Assembly (NCBI GenBank): GCA_018806915.1
Contig: JAGKQI010000034.1
Location: 62,001-126,000, forward strand
Direction of reading: 5' to 3'
Length of the DNA stretch: 64,000 nucleotides
Source: Phytophthora colocasiae
Taxonomy: Eukaryota; Oomycota; Peronosporomycetes; Peronosporales; Peronosporaceae
In this document: positions 1-9,011 of the stretch, in pieces
Layout of the letters: every line of letters begins with the position of its first letter
How positions within the stretch are numbered: the stretch's first letter is position 1
Made by a program: the position numbers and the translations under genes
The notes under the pieces: model-generated
What the model saw: the letters and a program-made list of their open reading frames with translations, nothing else
The model's database searches: none
What the model was told of the DNA's origin: nothing

Positions 1-602
1 TCAGTTTCGTGTCCTTTCACGCGCAACGTTAATCGCGTCACCAGTCAAGCGGTCTTGCACCTGGTCCGCCCTGTAAGCCAAAAAGCCTCGTTGACTCTGA
101 CCACCGTTTACTTTTTTGGCAAAACGGTCTAGCATTAGCTGTCGGCGCGTCAGAAACTGCTCGCTGAAAAGGGAAAGAAGAGCTCTCCAAGGGAGTTCAA
201 ACGCTTCCAATGCACTTCATGTACGAAACAGTAGAGCCCCACCTGGTACTTTTGGCAAGGAATTCGTTGGTACTTCTATCTTCGCATGGATAAAAGTGAG
301 GGTATTTGAACGACGGCGAGGGTGGACTATTGGTTTTCCGCCTTTGACGACGACGCGGTTGCTACGGTACTGACCACTTGGTTGCCACGAAGGCCAGGCG
401 CAAGCAAAAAGGGCGACAGCAACGGATGACGCATGTCAAGTGGAATATTCCGTGCCTCGCAACGCCTTTTGAGCCTTGGACAGGCACGTAACCTTCCAAA
501 GGGACAGGAAGAGCTCTCGGTGAACTCAAGCATCCCCAAAGTCTCCACATCTCAATTTGCCCACTCTCCCCCAGGAGTACAACCTTCTCTACATCAACCA
601 CT
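1..602. other. No confident gene
   Basis: Both strands hold only short open frames (the longest is about 200 codons, minus strand, about 362-970). That frame is antisense to the zinc-repeat gene that starts at 603 and has no recognisable domain. A 69-codon minus-strand frame (1-210) is also unrecognised. The stretch probably holds the promoter of the gene at 603. Confidence 0.5.
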
Positions 603-1292
603 ATGATGTCCTTCCGCACGTTCCTGCCGCTGTCCCAGCCCAGCTTCGTCGAAATGCCCCAACTACTTGGTATCAAACCTTCCAAGCCGGTCAACAAGTG
701 CTCTATTGACTTCATCCTCTCGAGCGACAAGACCCCAGCAATGCTCCCGTCATTCCCATGGACGTCACCGCAACGAGGTTCCTCCAACAAGACGTTCGCT
801 CCATTCCTGGCGCCACCTTCGGGTCCCTCGAAAATCGCTAAACGCCGTCGTCTCCAGAACGTCAGTAGCTCCAACAACAGCGTCAAAGTGTCCGGAAAAG
901 CTGGTGTTGTGCTGGTCAACGGTGTAGTTGTCAAGAAAGGCAGCAAGTACTGCATGGTCGATGGCTGCACGAGTCGAGCAAAGCACGCGCGTCGCTGCTG
1001 GCGTCACGGTGGCTCCGTCAAGTGCAAAGTCCCTGACTGCGCGAACCGAGCCAAGACCAAAGGCGTGTGCTGGTCGCACGGCGGTGGCACTCTCTGCTCG
1101 TTCCGTGGCTGCACGACGATCTCAGTCTCCAATGGCGTCTGCTGGGCCCACGGTGGTGGCAAGCGCTGCGCTATGGAGGGCTGTGCTCGTCCGGCTTACG
1201 AACGTACCGACCACCTGTGCACTCTCCACTTCGAGGAGAAGCAGTACATTACTCAGGTGCACAACCACAATGTCGATTGCCAGCACAATTAA
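603..1292 (+). CDS. WRKY19-like zinc-binding repeat protein, intronless copy
   Basis: The 229-residue protein has a Ser/Pro-rich, basic N-terminal half (about residues 1-110; basic patch AKRRR near residue 79). The C-terminal half has four tandem Cys/His units built on C-x4-C ... C-x2-HGG: YCMVDGC, KCKVPDC, LCSFRGC and RCAMEGC, with CWRHGG, CWSHGG, CWAHGG and a final CTLH. Such repeats are widespread in oomycetes and are usually labelled WRKY transcription factor 19-like. They resemble zinc-binding modules, and a nuclear role is inference only. ATG at 603 is followed by a second ATG. A close paralogue with three introns lies at 56179-56964; this copy has none. Confidence 0.85.
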   Translation: MMSFRTFLPLSQPSFVEMPQLLGIKPSKPVNKCSIDFILSSDKTPAMLPSFPWTSPQRGSSNKTFAPFLAPPSGPSKIAKRRRLQNVSSSNNSVKVSGKAGVVLVNGVVVKKGSKYCMVDGCTSRAKHARRCWRHGGSVKCKVPDCANRAKTKGVCWSHGGGTLCSFRGCTTISVSNGVCWAHGGGKRCAMEGCARPAYERTDHLCTLHFEEKQYITQVHNHNVDCQHN

Positions 1293-1667
1293 GAGATCTT
1301 GATCGATTTTGAAGCAGTTGATACTGCTACCCAATTCAGAAGTTACCTGCATACATTTTGAAACCAAACCTCAGCCGTGAGTACTTGAATGAATCTAAGC
1401 AAGAAGAATGCAAAGAAATACAATCCACATGAACAGCACAAAGAGTTGAGTGAGAATGACTTTTGGTACTTGAATACACCTTCAAAGGGCTGAGTTCGCA
1501 ATAAGCCGCATGCATTCACTTTTCAACACGAATAATCTTACCGAGGGCTTTTGTTCCTTGCCTTCTTGCTTGAGGTTGTGCATTGCTGCTTCTCTAAAGT
1601 GAACCGCTGCCTTGATTTCTCCATAACACGGTCGAACGACTACGATTCACGCAAATAACACTGAAAC
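1293..1667. other. Intergenic, nothing recognised
   Basis: This 375-bp AT-richer spacer separates two convergent genes (zinc-repeat gene on plus, glycosyltransferase on minus). It presumably holds both 3' UTRs. I see no coding frame or repeat. Confidence 0.5.
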
Positions 1668-3500
1668 TTACGATGCTTCTCCACGTAACAACGCTTGCTG
1701 TTCCTCGAAAGCACCATAGGTCTCTCGAAATAACGGGTGGAAGAAAGCCATCCACTCATCGTACGGAATACGCTTATCCTTCGTGTTCGGGGTCGGATTG
1801 TCTCCGAGATCCTGGCCACCGCGGAATTCGTGCCAGTCGCAACCCACAAATTGGCACATGTTCCGGTAACCCCAACGGAATCGTTCCTTGGGGAAAATCT
1901 CCACCACCGTCGTCATCGGACGTGCCCAAATCACGTTAACGAGACCAGCGCCGTGCATGCTAATGATCATGTCGCTCTCGATGGTGGTCTTCATCTGCTC
2001 GTACAACGTCAAGTTCACGTAATCAATGGAGCGGAACTCCACGTTCAAGCCCTTGTACTCGATCCGCATGTTGGCCATCACCTCGTCCTCGTTCACCCAC
2101 ACGCGCTGTAATGTGCGTCCTCCGTACGGTCGACGAGTAATAACCGTCACAATCATAGGGCGAATCGTAGTTACGCCCAGCTCTCGTTCCACTTCCGGGG
2201 TCATATTTAACGTTAAAAGAGACTGAGAACGGAACGTCTTGATCAGCTCCGATTCAAAACACGGTTCTTCGTTATCCAAGTGCTGCATCATCGGACCAGA
2301 GAGCTCATAGGGAGCCACCAATACGTCTCCTCGGAAATGCACACGCTTGTTAATCAGTGTCGCACCGTCAATAATTTCATGATTCGGTGCCAACAGTCCC
2401 TGGTGCAATGCATCAATGGGCGACGGGTATCCGCCATCCAAGTGAATAACCCGAGTCTTCGTGATATCCCACTCCAGCGCCTTCAACATGATCCATGAAT
2501 TTAACGCGTACGAGATCTGGAAGAACGGGTTGTGGTCGTCACGACGGGCAATTAGCACCACGGGGTCCTCGAAAACCACCGTCTCATTATTATCCGGAGC
2601 TTTCAACGGGTTTTTCACGAAATCCCACTCCGATCGCTTTTTAGTCTCCGGTCTCCTCGGAGAACAAATCGTCGTCATGGGAATTCCTTCTGCAGGTAGC
2701 GACATCAACGACGGTTGCCAGATCTGGTCCGCTTTTCGCTCTTTATCGCCCGGTAACTTCAGGAAATGATTAGCCAGTTCATCACACGCGCAATTCACAA
2801 ATCTCGTGTTGAAATTGAACCTCGGGTCATGTCTGCCTCCATCTTCCGCCATACTTTTAATTGGCGCGTGGATTGAAATCCCCACGAAATCCAGCATTAA
2901 ATTCTGGAAGGTGGCACTTCGGATCCCTCCACCAACTCGGAACATTGATACTTTTGTAGCCTTTGTAGGACTGACAGGAGCTTGTTTCGTACTGTCCCAG
3001 CCGCCATCCACACAGAAGTTCCGCGCAGCTTGTTTCACGGCTGCAATGATACCCACATCTCTCTCTGCGTAGCATTTGTTCTTGGTCTCCATACTGCTGT
3101 AGTCATGTGGAGCTTTCGTACGTTGCACTACGAGACTCTTGAGTTGCTCCTGCTTCTTCAGTTGCGCCATTGTTTGTTGCGTTACAGGTGGAACTGTCGT
3201 TGCAGCAGGAATGTTGGTCGGTGCAATTTTCAAGTCATTAGTACTCGAAGTGCCATTGATACTGGCTGACTGTTGTTGATACCCTGTATGACGTACAGAT
3301 CCACGAACGCTGAGCCCTGATTGGCTCTTATCGCTCGTGCGGAAGCTGCTCGTAGCGGCGGACAAGTCCACAACACGCGCAACCATGGAGAACGCGCCAA
3401 GTAGCAGCAATACAAGCGCCAGCGTCTGTAATAGACGTCTACGAGTACCGAACAAGGTGGCGGGGGCCACGGACGCTGCTGTAGCTTCGTCCTTGGGCAT
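1668..3500 (-). CDS. GT61 (DUF563) glycosyltransferase, type II membrane protein
   Basis: The 610-residue protein has a short basic N-terminus, then one hydrophobic signal anchor (about residues 24-46, LLQTLALVLLLLGAF). A Ser/Thr/Gln-rich stem reaches about residue 150 and a conserved lumenal catalytic domain follows. GT61 hallmarks are visible: FEDPVVLIARRDDHNPFF, an HLDGGYPSP segment, and near the C-terminus ISMHGAGLVNVIWARP, the HGAGL motif typical of DUF563/GT61. The family moves xylose, arabinose or N-acetylglucosamine onto glycans in the Golgi/ER; substrate here is unknown. The frame is intact and intronless from ATG 3500. A paralogue with the same architecture lies 1.4 kb upstream (4892-6586). 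Confidence 0.88.
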   Translation of the reverse strand: MPKDEATAASVAPATLFGTRRRLLQTLALVLLLLGAFSMVARVVDLSAATSSFRTSDKSQSGLSVRGSVRHTGYQQQSASINGTSSTNDLKIAPTNIPAATTVPPVTQQTMAQLKKQEQLKSLVVQRTKAPHDYSSMETKNKCYAERDVGIIAAVKQAARNFCVDGGWDSTKQAPVSPTKATKVSMFRVGGGIRSATFQNLMLDFVGISIHAPIKSMAEDGGRHDPRFNFNTRFVNCACDELANHFLKLPGDKERKADQIWQPSLMSLPAEGIPMTTICSPRRPETKKRSEWDFVKNPLKAPDNNETVVFEDPVVLIARRDDHNPFFQISYALNSWIMLKALEWDITKTRVIHLDGGYPSPIDALHQGLLAPNHEIIDGATLINKRVHFRGDVLVAPYELSGPMMQHLDNEEPCFESELIKTFRSQSLLTLNMTPEVERELGVTTIRPMIVTVITRRPYGGRTLQRVWVNEDEVMANMRIEYKGLNVEFRSIDYVNLTLYEQMKTTIESDMIISMHGAGLVNVIWARPMTTVVEIFPKERFRWGYRNMCQFVGCDWHEFRGGQDLGDNPTPNTKDKRIPYDEWMAFFHPLFRETYGAFEEQQALLRGEAS

Positions 3501-3902
3501 GGCGGGGGGTGGGGAGAGCGACGGAATTCTAACTGACGGGTGTTGCCCGACCGATTACGGAATTGGCTCGGAAGAGACTTTGGGGCCAGATGTGGCGATT
3601 AATGATTGGTGGAAAATATTTCTGAAAGGACATTTTGACCAATAGGAGAGAAAGAAACGATTAAACACAACCAGACGACAGGACATGGACTGGGCAATTT
3701 AGCTCAGATGTGCTAGGTTGTGGCAATACATGTAAACGATCAGGTGGCTTGGTTGATGGTATTTTTCCAGTGGATGGGTGGGTGGCTTTCGCGCAGACTT
3801 TGAATCCTCAGCGATGGGATAATGGTCGAGCGACGAGACGAGGGGATTGTAAACAAGAGTACCGTTCGTGTCAATGGAGTTAAGCATCGATTTCCACACT
3901 GG

Positions 3903-4335
3903 TGGGGCTCGCCGGTGGCCCAGTGGGTTAGCATCCGCTGATCCACGAACTGACCGAGGGTTCGAGCCCCGCCTCCGTCGCCCTTTTCGACTTCTGCTCT
4001 CCTCTCTCACCGCTGCCCTTCTCTGTTCATTTCCCATCACTCACAAGCTCTTCTCTAAGACATCGGGACCAATCAAGGCACAACTAACACGGAGACAAGA
4101 CTCAAGGAGTTGGCGCGGTCGCAGTACTCTACCCGGCCAGGCACCAGCTGGGGGCTCATCAACGGTGGCCCATTGGGCAAAATTCCCAAGAAATTCAAGC
4201 GTACCGGTCATAGACTAAGGGTACCGAGTAGCCGTAGGAAATTAGTTTAGACGTCAATGCGCCTGTTTCTAACAGGCTTCGAAATAAGTACCTAATAATA
4301 TTATAAGGGGTTCGAGTCCTCCCTTCCCCCCCCCT
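3903..4335 (+). mobile_element. tRNA-derived SINE with 16-bp target-site duplication
   Basis: A 433-bp insertion is bounded by perfect 16-bp direct repeats starting TCGATTTCC (3887-3902 and 4336-4351), a long-TSD signature of LINE-mobilised SINEs. Near its 5' end are an RNA polymerase III A box (TGGCCCAGTGGG, 3916-3927) and, 31 bp on, a B box (GGTTCGAGCCC, 3959-3969), followed by a T-run (CCCTTTTC). The flanking acceptor and T stems do not pair as in a working tRNA. A second B-box-like word (GGTTCGAGTCC, 4309-4319) sits near the 3' end, which closes in a C-rich tract instead of poly(A). tRNA-derived SINEs are known in Phytophthora; I cannot assign the family. Confidence 0.75.
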
Positions 4336-4351
4336 TCGATTTCCACACTGG

Positions 4352-4891
4352 AGGCAATTAACGGACCAGAATGAACGTACAAGATGCCATCTACGATGGA
4401 TCGACATTAGTGGAGCTGCTGGTAAAGTCATTTGGGCCCAAAATGAGCTGGGAATGCAAGGTCGATTGGCGTTAAGGCGTACGCGAAGCTAAAGCTCGAT
4501 AAAGTGGCATATTTTACGGGATTGACACTCGATCAAGTTCGACATCGACTCTGAAGTCTTGGCCATGGATAGTGTATGCTATAAGTTGTTGTGCTTCTGA
4601 TTCGTCGTTTTGACAAAGTCTAACTTATTGAGAATGGCGGATAGTGTTCAACACAATTTTACGGCCGAGACTTATGCTTCTGAATTGTAGGAACAACAGT
4701 ATGTCCCATGGATTTTGAAACTCCAGCGTTTGCGATGCCAAGTTCTGTCCGCTGCTGGACCTGGTTCAAGGCGGACAATCGTTGTCGAACGATGGAAACG
4801 GAAATGTGTTGGAAAATGTAAACTGCAACATATTTCGTAAGAAAACATGGTGTTCTTGAACTTTGCGTAGTTTAATTTGTCATTGCTGGTA
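4352..4891. other. Intergenic, nothing recognised
   Basis: This 540-bp stretch lies downstream of the SINE and of the minus-strand glycosyltransferase paralogue. No frame longer than about 80 codons and no repeat were found. It is likely 3' flank of the 4892-6586 gene. Confidence 0.45.
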
Positions 4892-6586
4892 TTACGTTGC
4901 AGTAGATAAATCTTCGCGTAAACTCGCCTGTTGGTCCTGGAACGTCTTGTAGCTGTCGTCGAAGAGCGGCACGAAAAATATCATCCACTCATCGTACGGA
5001 ATCCTCTTGTTCTTAGAGTTAGGATTCGGATTCGTCCCAATATCCTCACCTCCACGGAATTCATGCCAGTCACAGCCCGTGAATTGGCACAAGTTTCGGT
5101 ATCCCCAACGGAAGCGCTTCTTAGGGAAAATCTCCAATATTTTTGTCGTCGGACGTGCCCACAAGACGTTCACCAGGCCAGCACCATGCATACTGATGAT
5201 CATGTCGCTCTCGATCGTCGTCTTCATTTGCTCTGCTAGAGTCAAGTTCACGTACTCGACAGATCGGAATTCCACATTGTGAATCTTGTATCTATCTCGG
5301 ATTTTATCCATGATCTCGTCTTCGTTCAGCCACACGCGCTGCAGCACACGTCCACCATAAGGACGTCGGGTGATCACAGTGACGATCATTGGTCGGACAG
5401 CAGTGACACCAATCTGGCGTTCAACTTCAGGGGTTATACCTAACGTCAAAAGCGCTTGAGACCGGAAGGTCCTGAACAATTCCGAGTCAAAACAGGGCTC
5501 AGCATCATTCAGGTGTTGCATCATCGGGCCTGAGAGCTCGTAAGGAGCGAGCAATACATCACCACGGAAATGAACGCGTTTGCCCATGAGCGTGGAGCCG
5601 TCAATGAGATCATTATTAGGCGACAGGAGGCCCTGGTGTAGTGCGTCGATGGGTGAAGGATATCCTCCGTCGAAATGAATAACACGAGTCTTGGTAACAT
5701 CCCAATCAAGCGCTTGAAGCATTATCCAAGAATTCAAAGCGTACGAAATCTGGAAAAACGGGTTGTGGTCATCACGGCGAGCAATGAGGACAACCGGATC
5801 CTCGAACACTACAGTCTCGTTTCCATCTGGGGCTTGTGTTGGGTTCTGGACAAAATCCCAAGCGGATTTTGACGACTTCTCCGTTGAGCACGTAGTCGAC
5901 AAAGGGACTCCTTTGCCAGGGATTGACATGAGAGATGGCTGCCAGATCTGCTCCTTTTTACGTTCTTTGTCGTTTGGCAGGCCGCGAAAGTAAGTAGCAA
6001 GTTCATCACACGCACAGTTGATTAGCTTGGGGTTAAAGTTGAATCTCGGATCATGTTTGCCTCCATCTTGCGTCATATTTGCAATGGGAGCGTTGATTTT
6101 GACCCCAATGAAATCCAACATGAGGTTCTGGAACGTAGCACTCCTGATGTCTCCTCCGACTCGGAACATTGATACTTTAGTAGCCTTGTTCGGACTTACA
6201 GGTTGTTGCTTTTCGCTGTCCCAACCTCCATTGGCACAGAATTGTTTTTCTGCTTTTCGAACCGCTGGAATGATACCAACGTCTCTCTGCATGTAGCATT
6301 TCTTCTGGACATCAACGTTTGTGTAGTTGTGTGGTGGACGTGTGGGTTGTGTGTATTGCGCCTGAAGTTCATGCGGTCGCTTCCCAGTTAAAACTTGCTG
6401 GATCTCCTTATGTTGTCGTAGTGGGGAAGTGATTTCCACTGGTCTAAAGTCTCTGATATCTGGGGAGAGATTCACGATATGATAAACCGTCGAGAGTGAA
6501 GCAACTAGCAGTAGGGCAAAGCCCAATGTCTCCGGGGTACGGCGTCGAGAGCTCCACAACACAGGAAAGGAAGCATCCTTGGCCAT
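4892..6586 (-). CDS. GT61 (DUF563) glycosyltransferase, tandem paralogue
   Basis: The 564-residue protein is collinear with the gene at 1668-3500. It has a basic N-terminus and a signal anchor (about residues 16-36, LGFALLLVASLSTVYHIV), a shorter stem, then the same catalytic blocks (FEDPVVLIARRDDHNPFF, HFDGGYPSP, ISMHGAGLVNVLWARP). I chose ATG 6586 (MAKDAS) because it aligns with MPKDEA of the paralogue. The frame continues 31 codons upstream, but only to a GTG. It is shorter than its neighbour mainly in the stem. Same orientation and intronless structure imply a tandem duplication, with the SINE landing between the copies. Confidence 0.87.
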   Translation of the reverse strand: MAKDASFPVLWSSRRRTPETLGFALLLVASLSTVYHIVNLSPDIRDFRPVEITSPLRQHKEIQQVLTGKRPHELQAQYTQPTRPPHNYTNVDVQKKCYMQRDVGIIPAVRKAEKQFCANGGWDSEKQQPVSPNKATKVSMFRVGGDIRSATFQNLMLDFIGVKINAPIANMTQDGGKHDPRFNFNPKLINCACDELATYFRGLPNDKERKKEQIWQPSLMSIPGKGVPLSTTCSTEKSSKSAWDFVQNPTQAPDGNETVVFEDPVVLIARRDDHNPFFQISYALNSWIMLQALDWDVTKTRVIHFDGGYPSPIDALHQGLLSPNNDLIDGSTLMGKRVHFRGDVLLAPYELSGPMMQHLNDAEPCFDSELFRTFRSQALLTLGITPEVERQIGVTAVRPMIVTVITRRPYGGRVLQRVWLNEDEIMDKIRDRYKIHNVEFRSVEYVNLTLAEQMKTTIESDMIISMHGAGLVNVLWARPTTKILEIFPKKRFRWGYRNLCQFTGCDWHEFRGGEDIGTNPNPNSKNKRIPYDEWMIFFVPLFDDSYKTFQDQQASLREDLSTAT

Positions 6587-6828
6587 TGTAGCTACGGACG
6601 ATTGAAGACTGACTCGTTGTGAACCGAAACGCTGGGTTCTCCATGGGAGAGTTGCAACGGTCGTTCGACGTAACTGCACTCATTGCTGCCAAATGCAGAG
6701 CTGTATGTAACCTCCAGTCTACAGTTGTGCCTAGCGATGTATACATTTCAATTCGTATCCGAATCCAATGTTATCCGGATCTGTATAACAGCTTAGCTTA
6801 GACTGTGGAAGGGGATTCCACGAGAGTA
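6587..6828. promoter_or_regulatory. Upstream region of the GT61 paralogue
   Basis: This 242-bp gap between the start codon at 6586 and the pogo element probably holds the promoter of the minus-strand glycosyltransferase gene. No specific core element is recognised. Confidence 0.3.
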
Positions 6829-8688
6829 CCGCCTTACCTCTGTCCTAACGACACTTGGGGATTTCGGAGAAGGAGGAAGTGTGTAGCGGGGTAAGGGTAA
6901 ACAACTACGATTTAGATGACGCGAAAGTACAATTTAGCGGAGATTAATTGTCGTCGAGATCACTATCGATGTCCTGATCTGGGTGAACTGGTTTGCTTAA
7001 GACGCCTAAGTTGCGTAGGTCCTCTACAAGCCCCTCAATGCAACCTTCACTGTGCGTAGTGTCATCATTCGCAAGCTATACGAGTGTCACCAAGGATACC
7101 CACCTTCGAAAACCCACCGATTATTGTGGTAGTCTTCAAAGTGTCCCAACTTGAGCAAACCCATGCAGCAATGTCATCGCGACTGGGTGGTGTGATTCTG
7201 AAAACCGAGCATGTTTCTTCATTACGAATCTCGCGAATCCGATCTCTGGCCACGTCTTGCATATCATCCCTTGATACTACTTCAACGCGTGCTGATATTC
7301 CAAGCCGTTGCGCTGCACGTCCTTCTTCTAATGCGTGATGTCCAGCGACCTGTTCCCGAAGCCTTTCAACCCAGTAGTTTCGCAGTGTGCGCTTAAATGG
7401 ATGGTTCCAGGCCACATCTGCTGGTTGACATACATAAGTATACCTTGGTGGCACCTTTTTTGAGTATCACGTTAATCGATGCTGCATATTCGACGACCTC
7501 AGTGGTCCAAATGACCGGAAAAGTCGTCCCACAGCAGTAGATTTTCTCTTCGATGTTTGGTCTGCTAGCGAATTGGTACTCGAGAAACTTGATAGATATT
7601 CTAGCATTCCACCAAGCAGTCGGGTTACCATAGATCTGACAGGCGTGCTCCTCTTGCAAGGCCTTCATTTTTGGCCACAACACAGGCCCAAAGCCGTTCT
7701 GACTCGACTCCTTTTGTTGCTGTTTATCCTTGGTCGACGCAGCCTTTGCCTTGAAAATGATAATGGGCGGATACTTGTTACCATGCCAGTCAGCAAGAAG
7801 CATCACCGTTGCTCTCTCCTTGTCCTTACCAGCACACTTAACCCATACCGTCTTTTGGCCAGTGCCATTGATGGTAGTGGTTGGCAGGTATTCGTAGAAT
7901 ACTGCAGTTTGGTCGGCGTTGAGCACCGTTGAAATATTGTGCTCGACTATTAGCTGACGCACCTCTTCACAGAATTGTGCTGCCTTCAGCTGGGCGTCTT
8001 CGGGTGTGGTTTGGCCTTGGCGAGTTCGACGTCGTATTGACAGTTTATTACGTCGCATGAAGCCCTTCCTCCATGAGTAGGAAGCACTGAATATTTCTGG
8101 AGGAAGGCCTCTGTCCTTCGCAACTTCAAGAGCCTTGAAATGCAACATTTGAGCAGATACCGGGCAGCCTTCACTCCTCAAAGAGTTTATCCACATGACG
8201 AGGTACTCTTCAGCTCCGCCTGGAAGTATAATTGCGTCTCCGACGTTTCGCACGTTCTTGTAATGCCCCTTGCCGTGACTGCACATGTACTCAATGACCG
8301 CACGATTTTTCTTCCACGCGCCGAAATATCGTTGCTTCTTCTTTATTTCGGCGGCACTCTTGATCCCCTTGTACATTCTGGAGATCACCTCTCGACTTGA
8401 AACCCCGGTGTCGAGAAGTAGGAGAATCTCCAGCTTGTGCTTGTAATCGACTCGGACTCGCTGATACGTTCGTGGCTTCTTCCCAGTACCGGTGACACAT
8501 TTGCGGCCCTTGGGCATTGTACTGCAAATGCCTGAATGACACAATCGCCAGCCTAAGTTTTAGAAATGTCGGTATAGTGTTTTAGTGCGGTCAGGAAGGA
8601 CAGTCACATGTTTTCTTCAAGACTTCCTATTGGCTGAACAATGAGTTCTCTTAGGACTAGTGGTGTCGTTAGGACAGAGGTAAACCGG
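6829..8688 (-). mobile_element. pogo/Tigger-type DNA transposon
   Basis: The 1,860-bp element has near-perfect terminal inverted repeats (6829-6854 and 8663-8688, shared core TTACCTCTGTCCTAACGACA). TA dinucleotides flank it at 6827-6828 and 8689-8690, as expected for the Tc1/mariner/pogo superfamily. It encodes one minus-strand transposase, now broken. The similarity of the TIRs suggests that the insertion is not very old. Confidence 0.8.
7065..8517 (-). pseudogene. pogo/jerky-like DDE_1 transposase, frameshifted
   Basis: The start is ATG 8517 (MPKGRK). The N-terminal third carries helix-turn-helix/CENP-B-like DNA-binding features (basic start; ISRMYKGIKSAAEIKKK; ASYSWRKGFMRRNKLSIRRR). The catalytic DDE_1 domain follows, with NADQTAVFYE (first Asp). 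Downstream the reading frame slips. The second catalytic block (WDDFSGH) is readable only in another frame near 7515-7540. The frame then returns, and it slips again near 7450 before QPADVAWNHPFK, the third acidic site. Three small indels within about 110 bp therefore inactivate it. In transposons of this type the enzyme cuts at the TIRs; this copy cannot make a full-length product. Confidence 0.82.
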
Positions 8689-9011
8689 TACGCACCGGCA
8701 CGATGTTCATCAGACTGTAGTGCAACTCAACCAAATTCTTCGTGGCCAATCGGATCGTAACGTATCGATGGGTGCTCAAATAAAAAGGCTCACCCTACTG
8801 TCACAAATTATCGGGTAAGAAAGGGGCACAAATTCTTTTAATTCCGAATACTAAAGCAAGAAAATGTACCGGTATCTCAGGAGTACATTGAAGTATTTGT
8901 GAAAAAATCTCTACAATCTCGGTTGGCTACACTTTGATCTATTGTACATGTCGAGGACTTGTTATTCTACGTGAATTGATTCATATGAACGTATGTATTG
9001 ACTTTAGCTCC

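Noticed and set aside
1..210. 69-codon minus-strand ORF at the left edge
   Set aside because: There is no domain, no homologue recognised by eye, and no supporting context.
603..1292. True WRKY DNA-binding domain
   Set aside because: No WRKYGQK-like core is present. Only the Cys/His repeats shared with proteins labelled WRKY19-like are seen.
3903..3985. Possible functional tRNA gene
   Set aside because: A and B boxes are perfect, but the acceptor arm does not pair and the T stem has a mismatch. The 16-bp direct repeats and 433-bp length show a SINE.
4250..4330. Second tRNA-like fold with an anticodon-arm-like hairpin (GCCTG-TTTCTAA-CAGGC)
   Set aside because: The D arm lacks the GG and the acceptor stem is missing. 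It lies inside the SINE, so it was treated as part of it.
6587..6679. Upstream extension of the second GT61 protein by 31 codons
   Set aside because: It begins at GTG, not ATG, and has no counterpart in the paralogue. ATG 6586 aligns with the neighbour's start.
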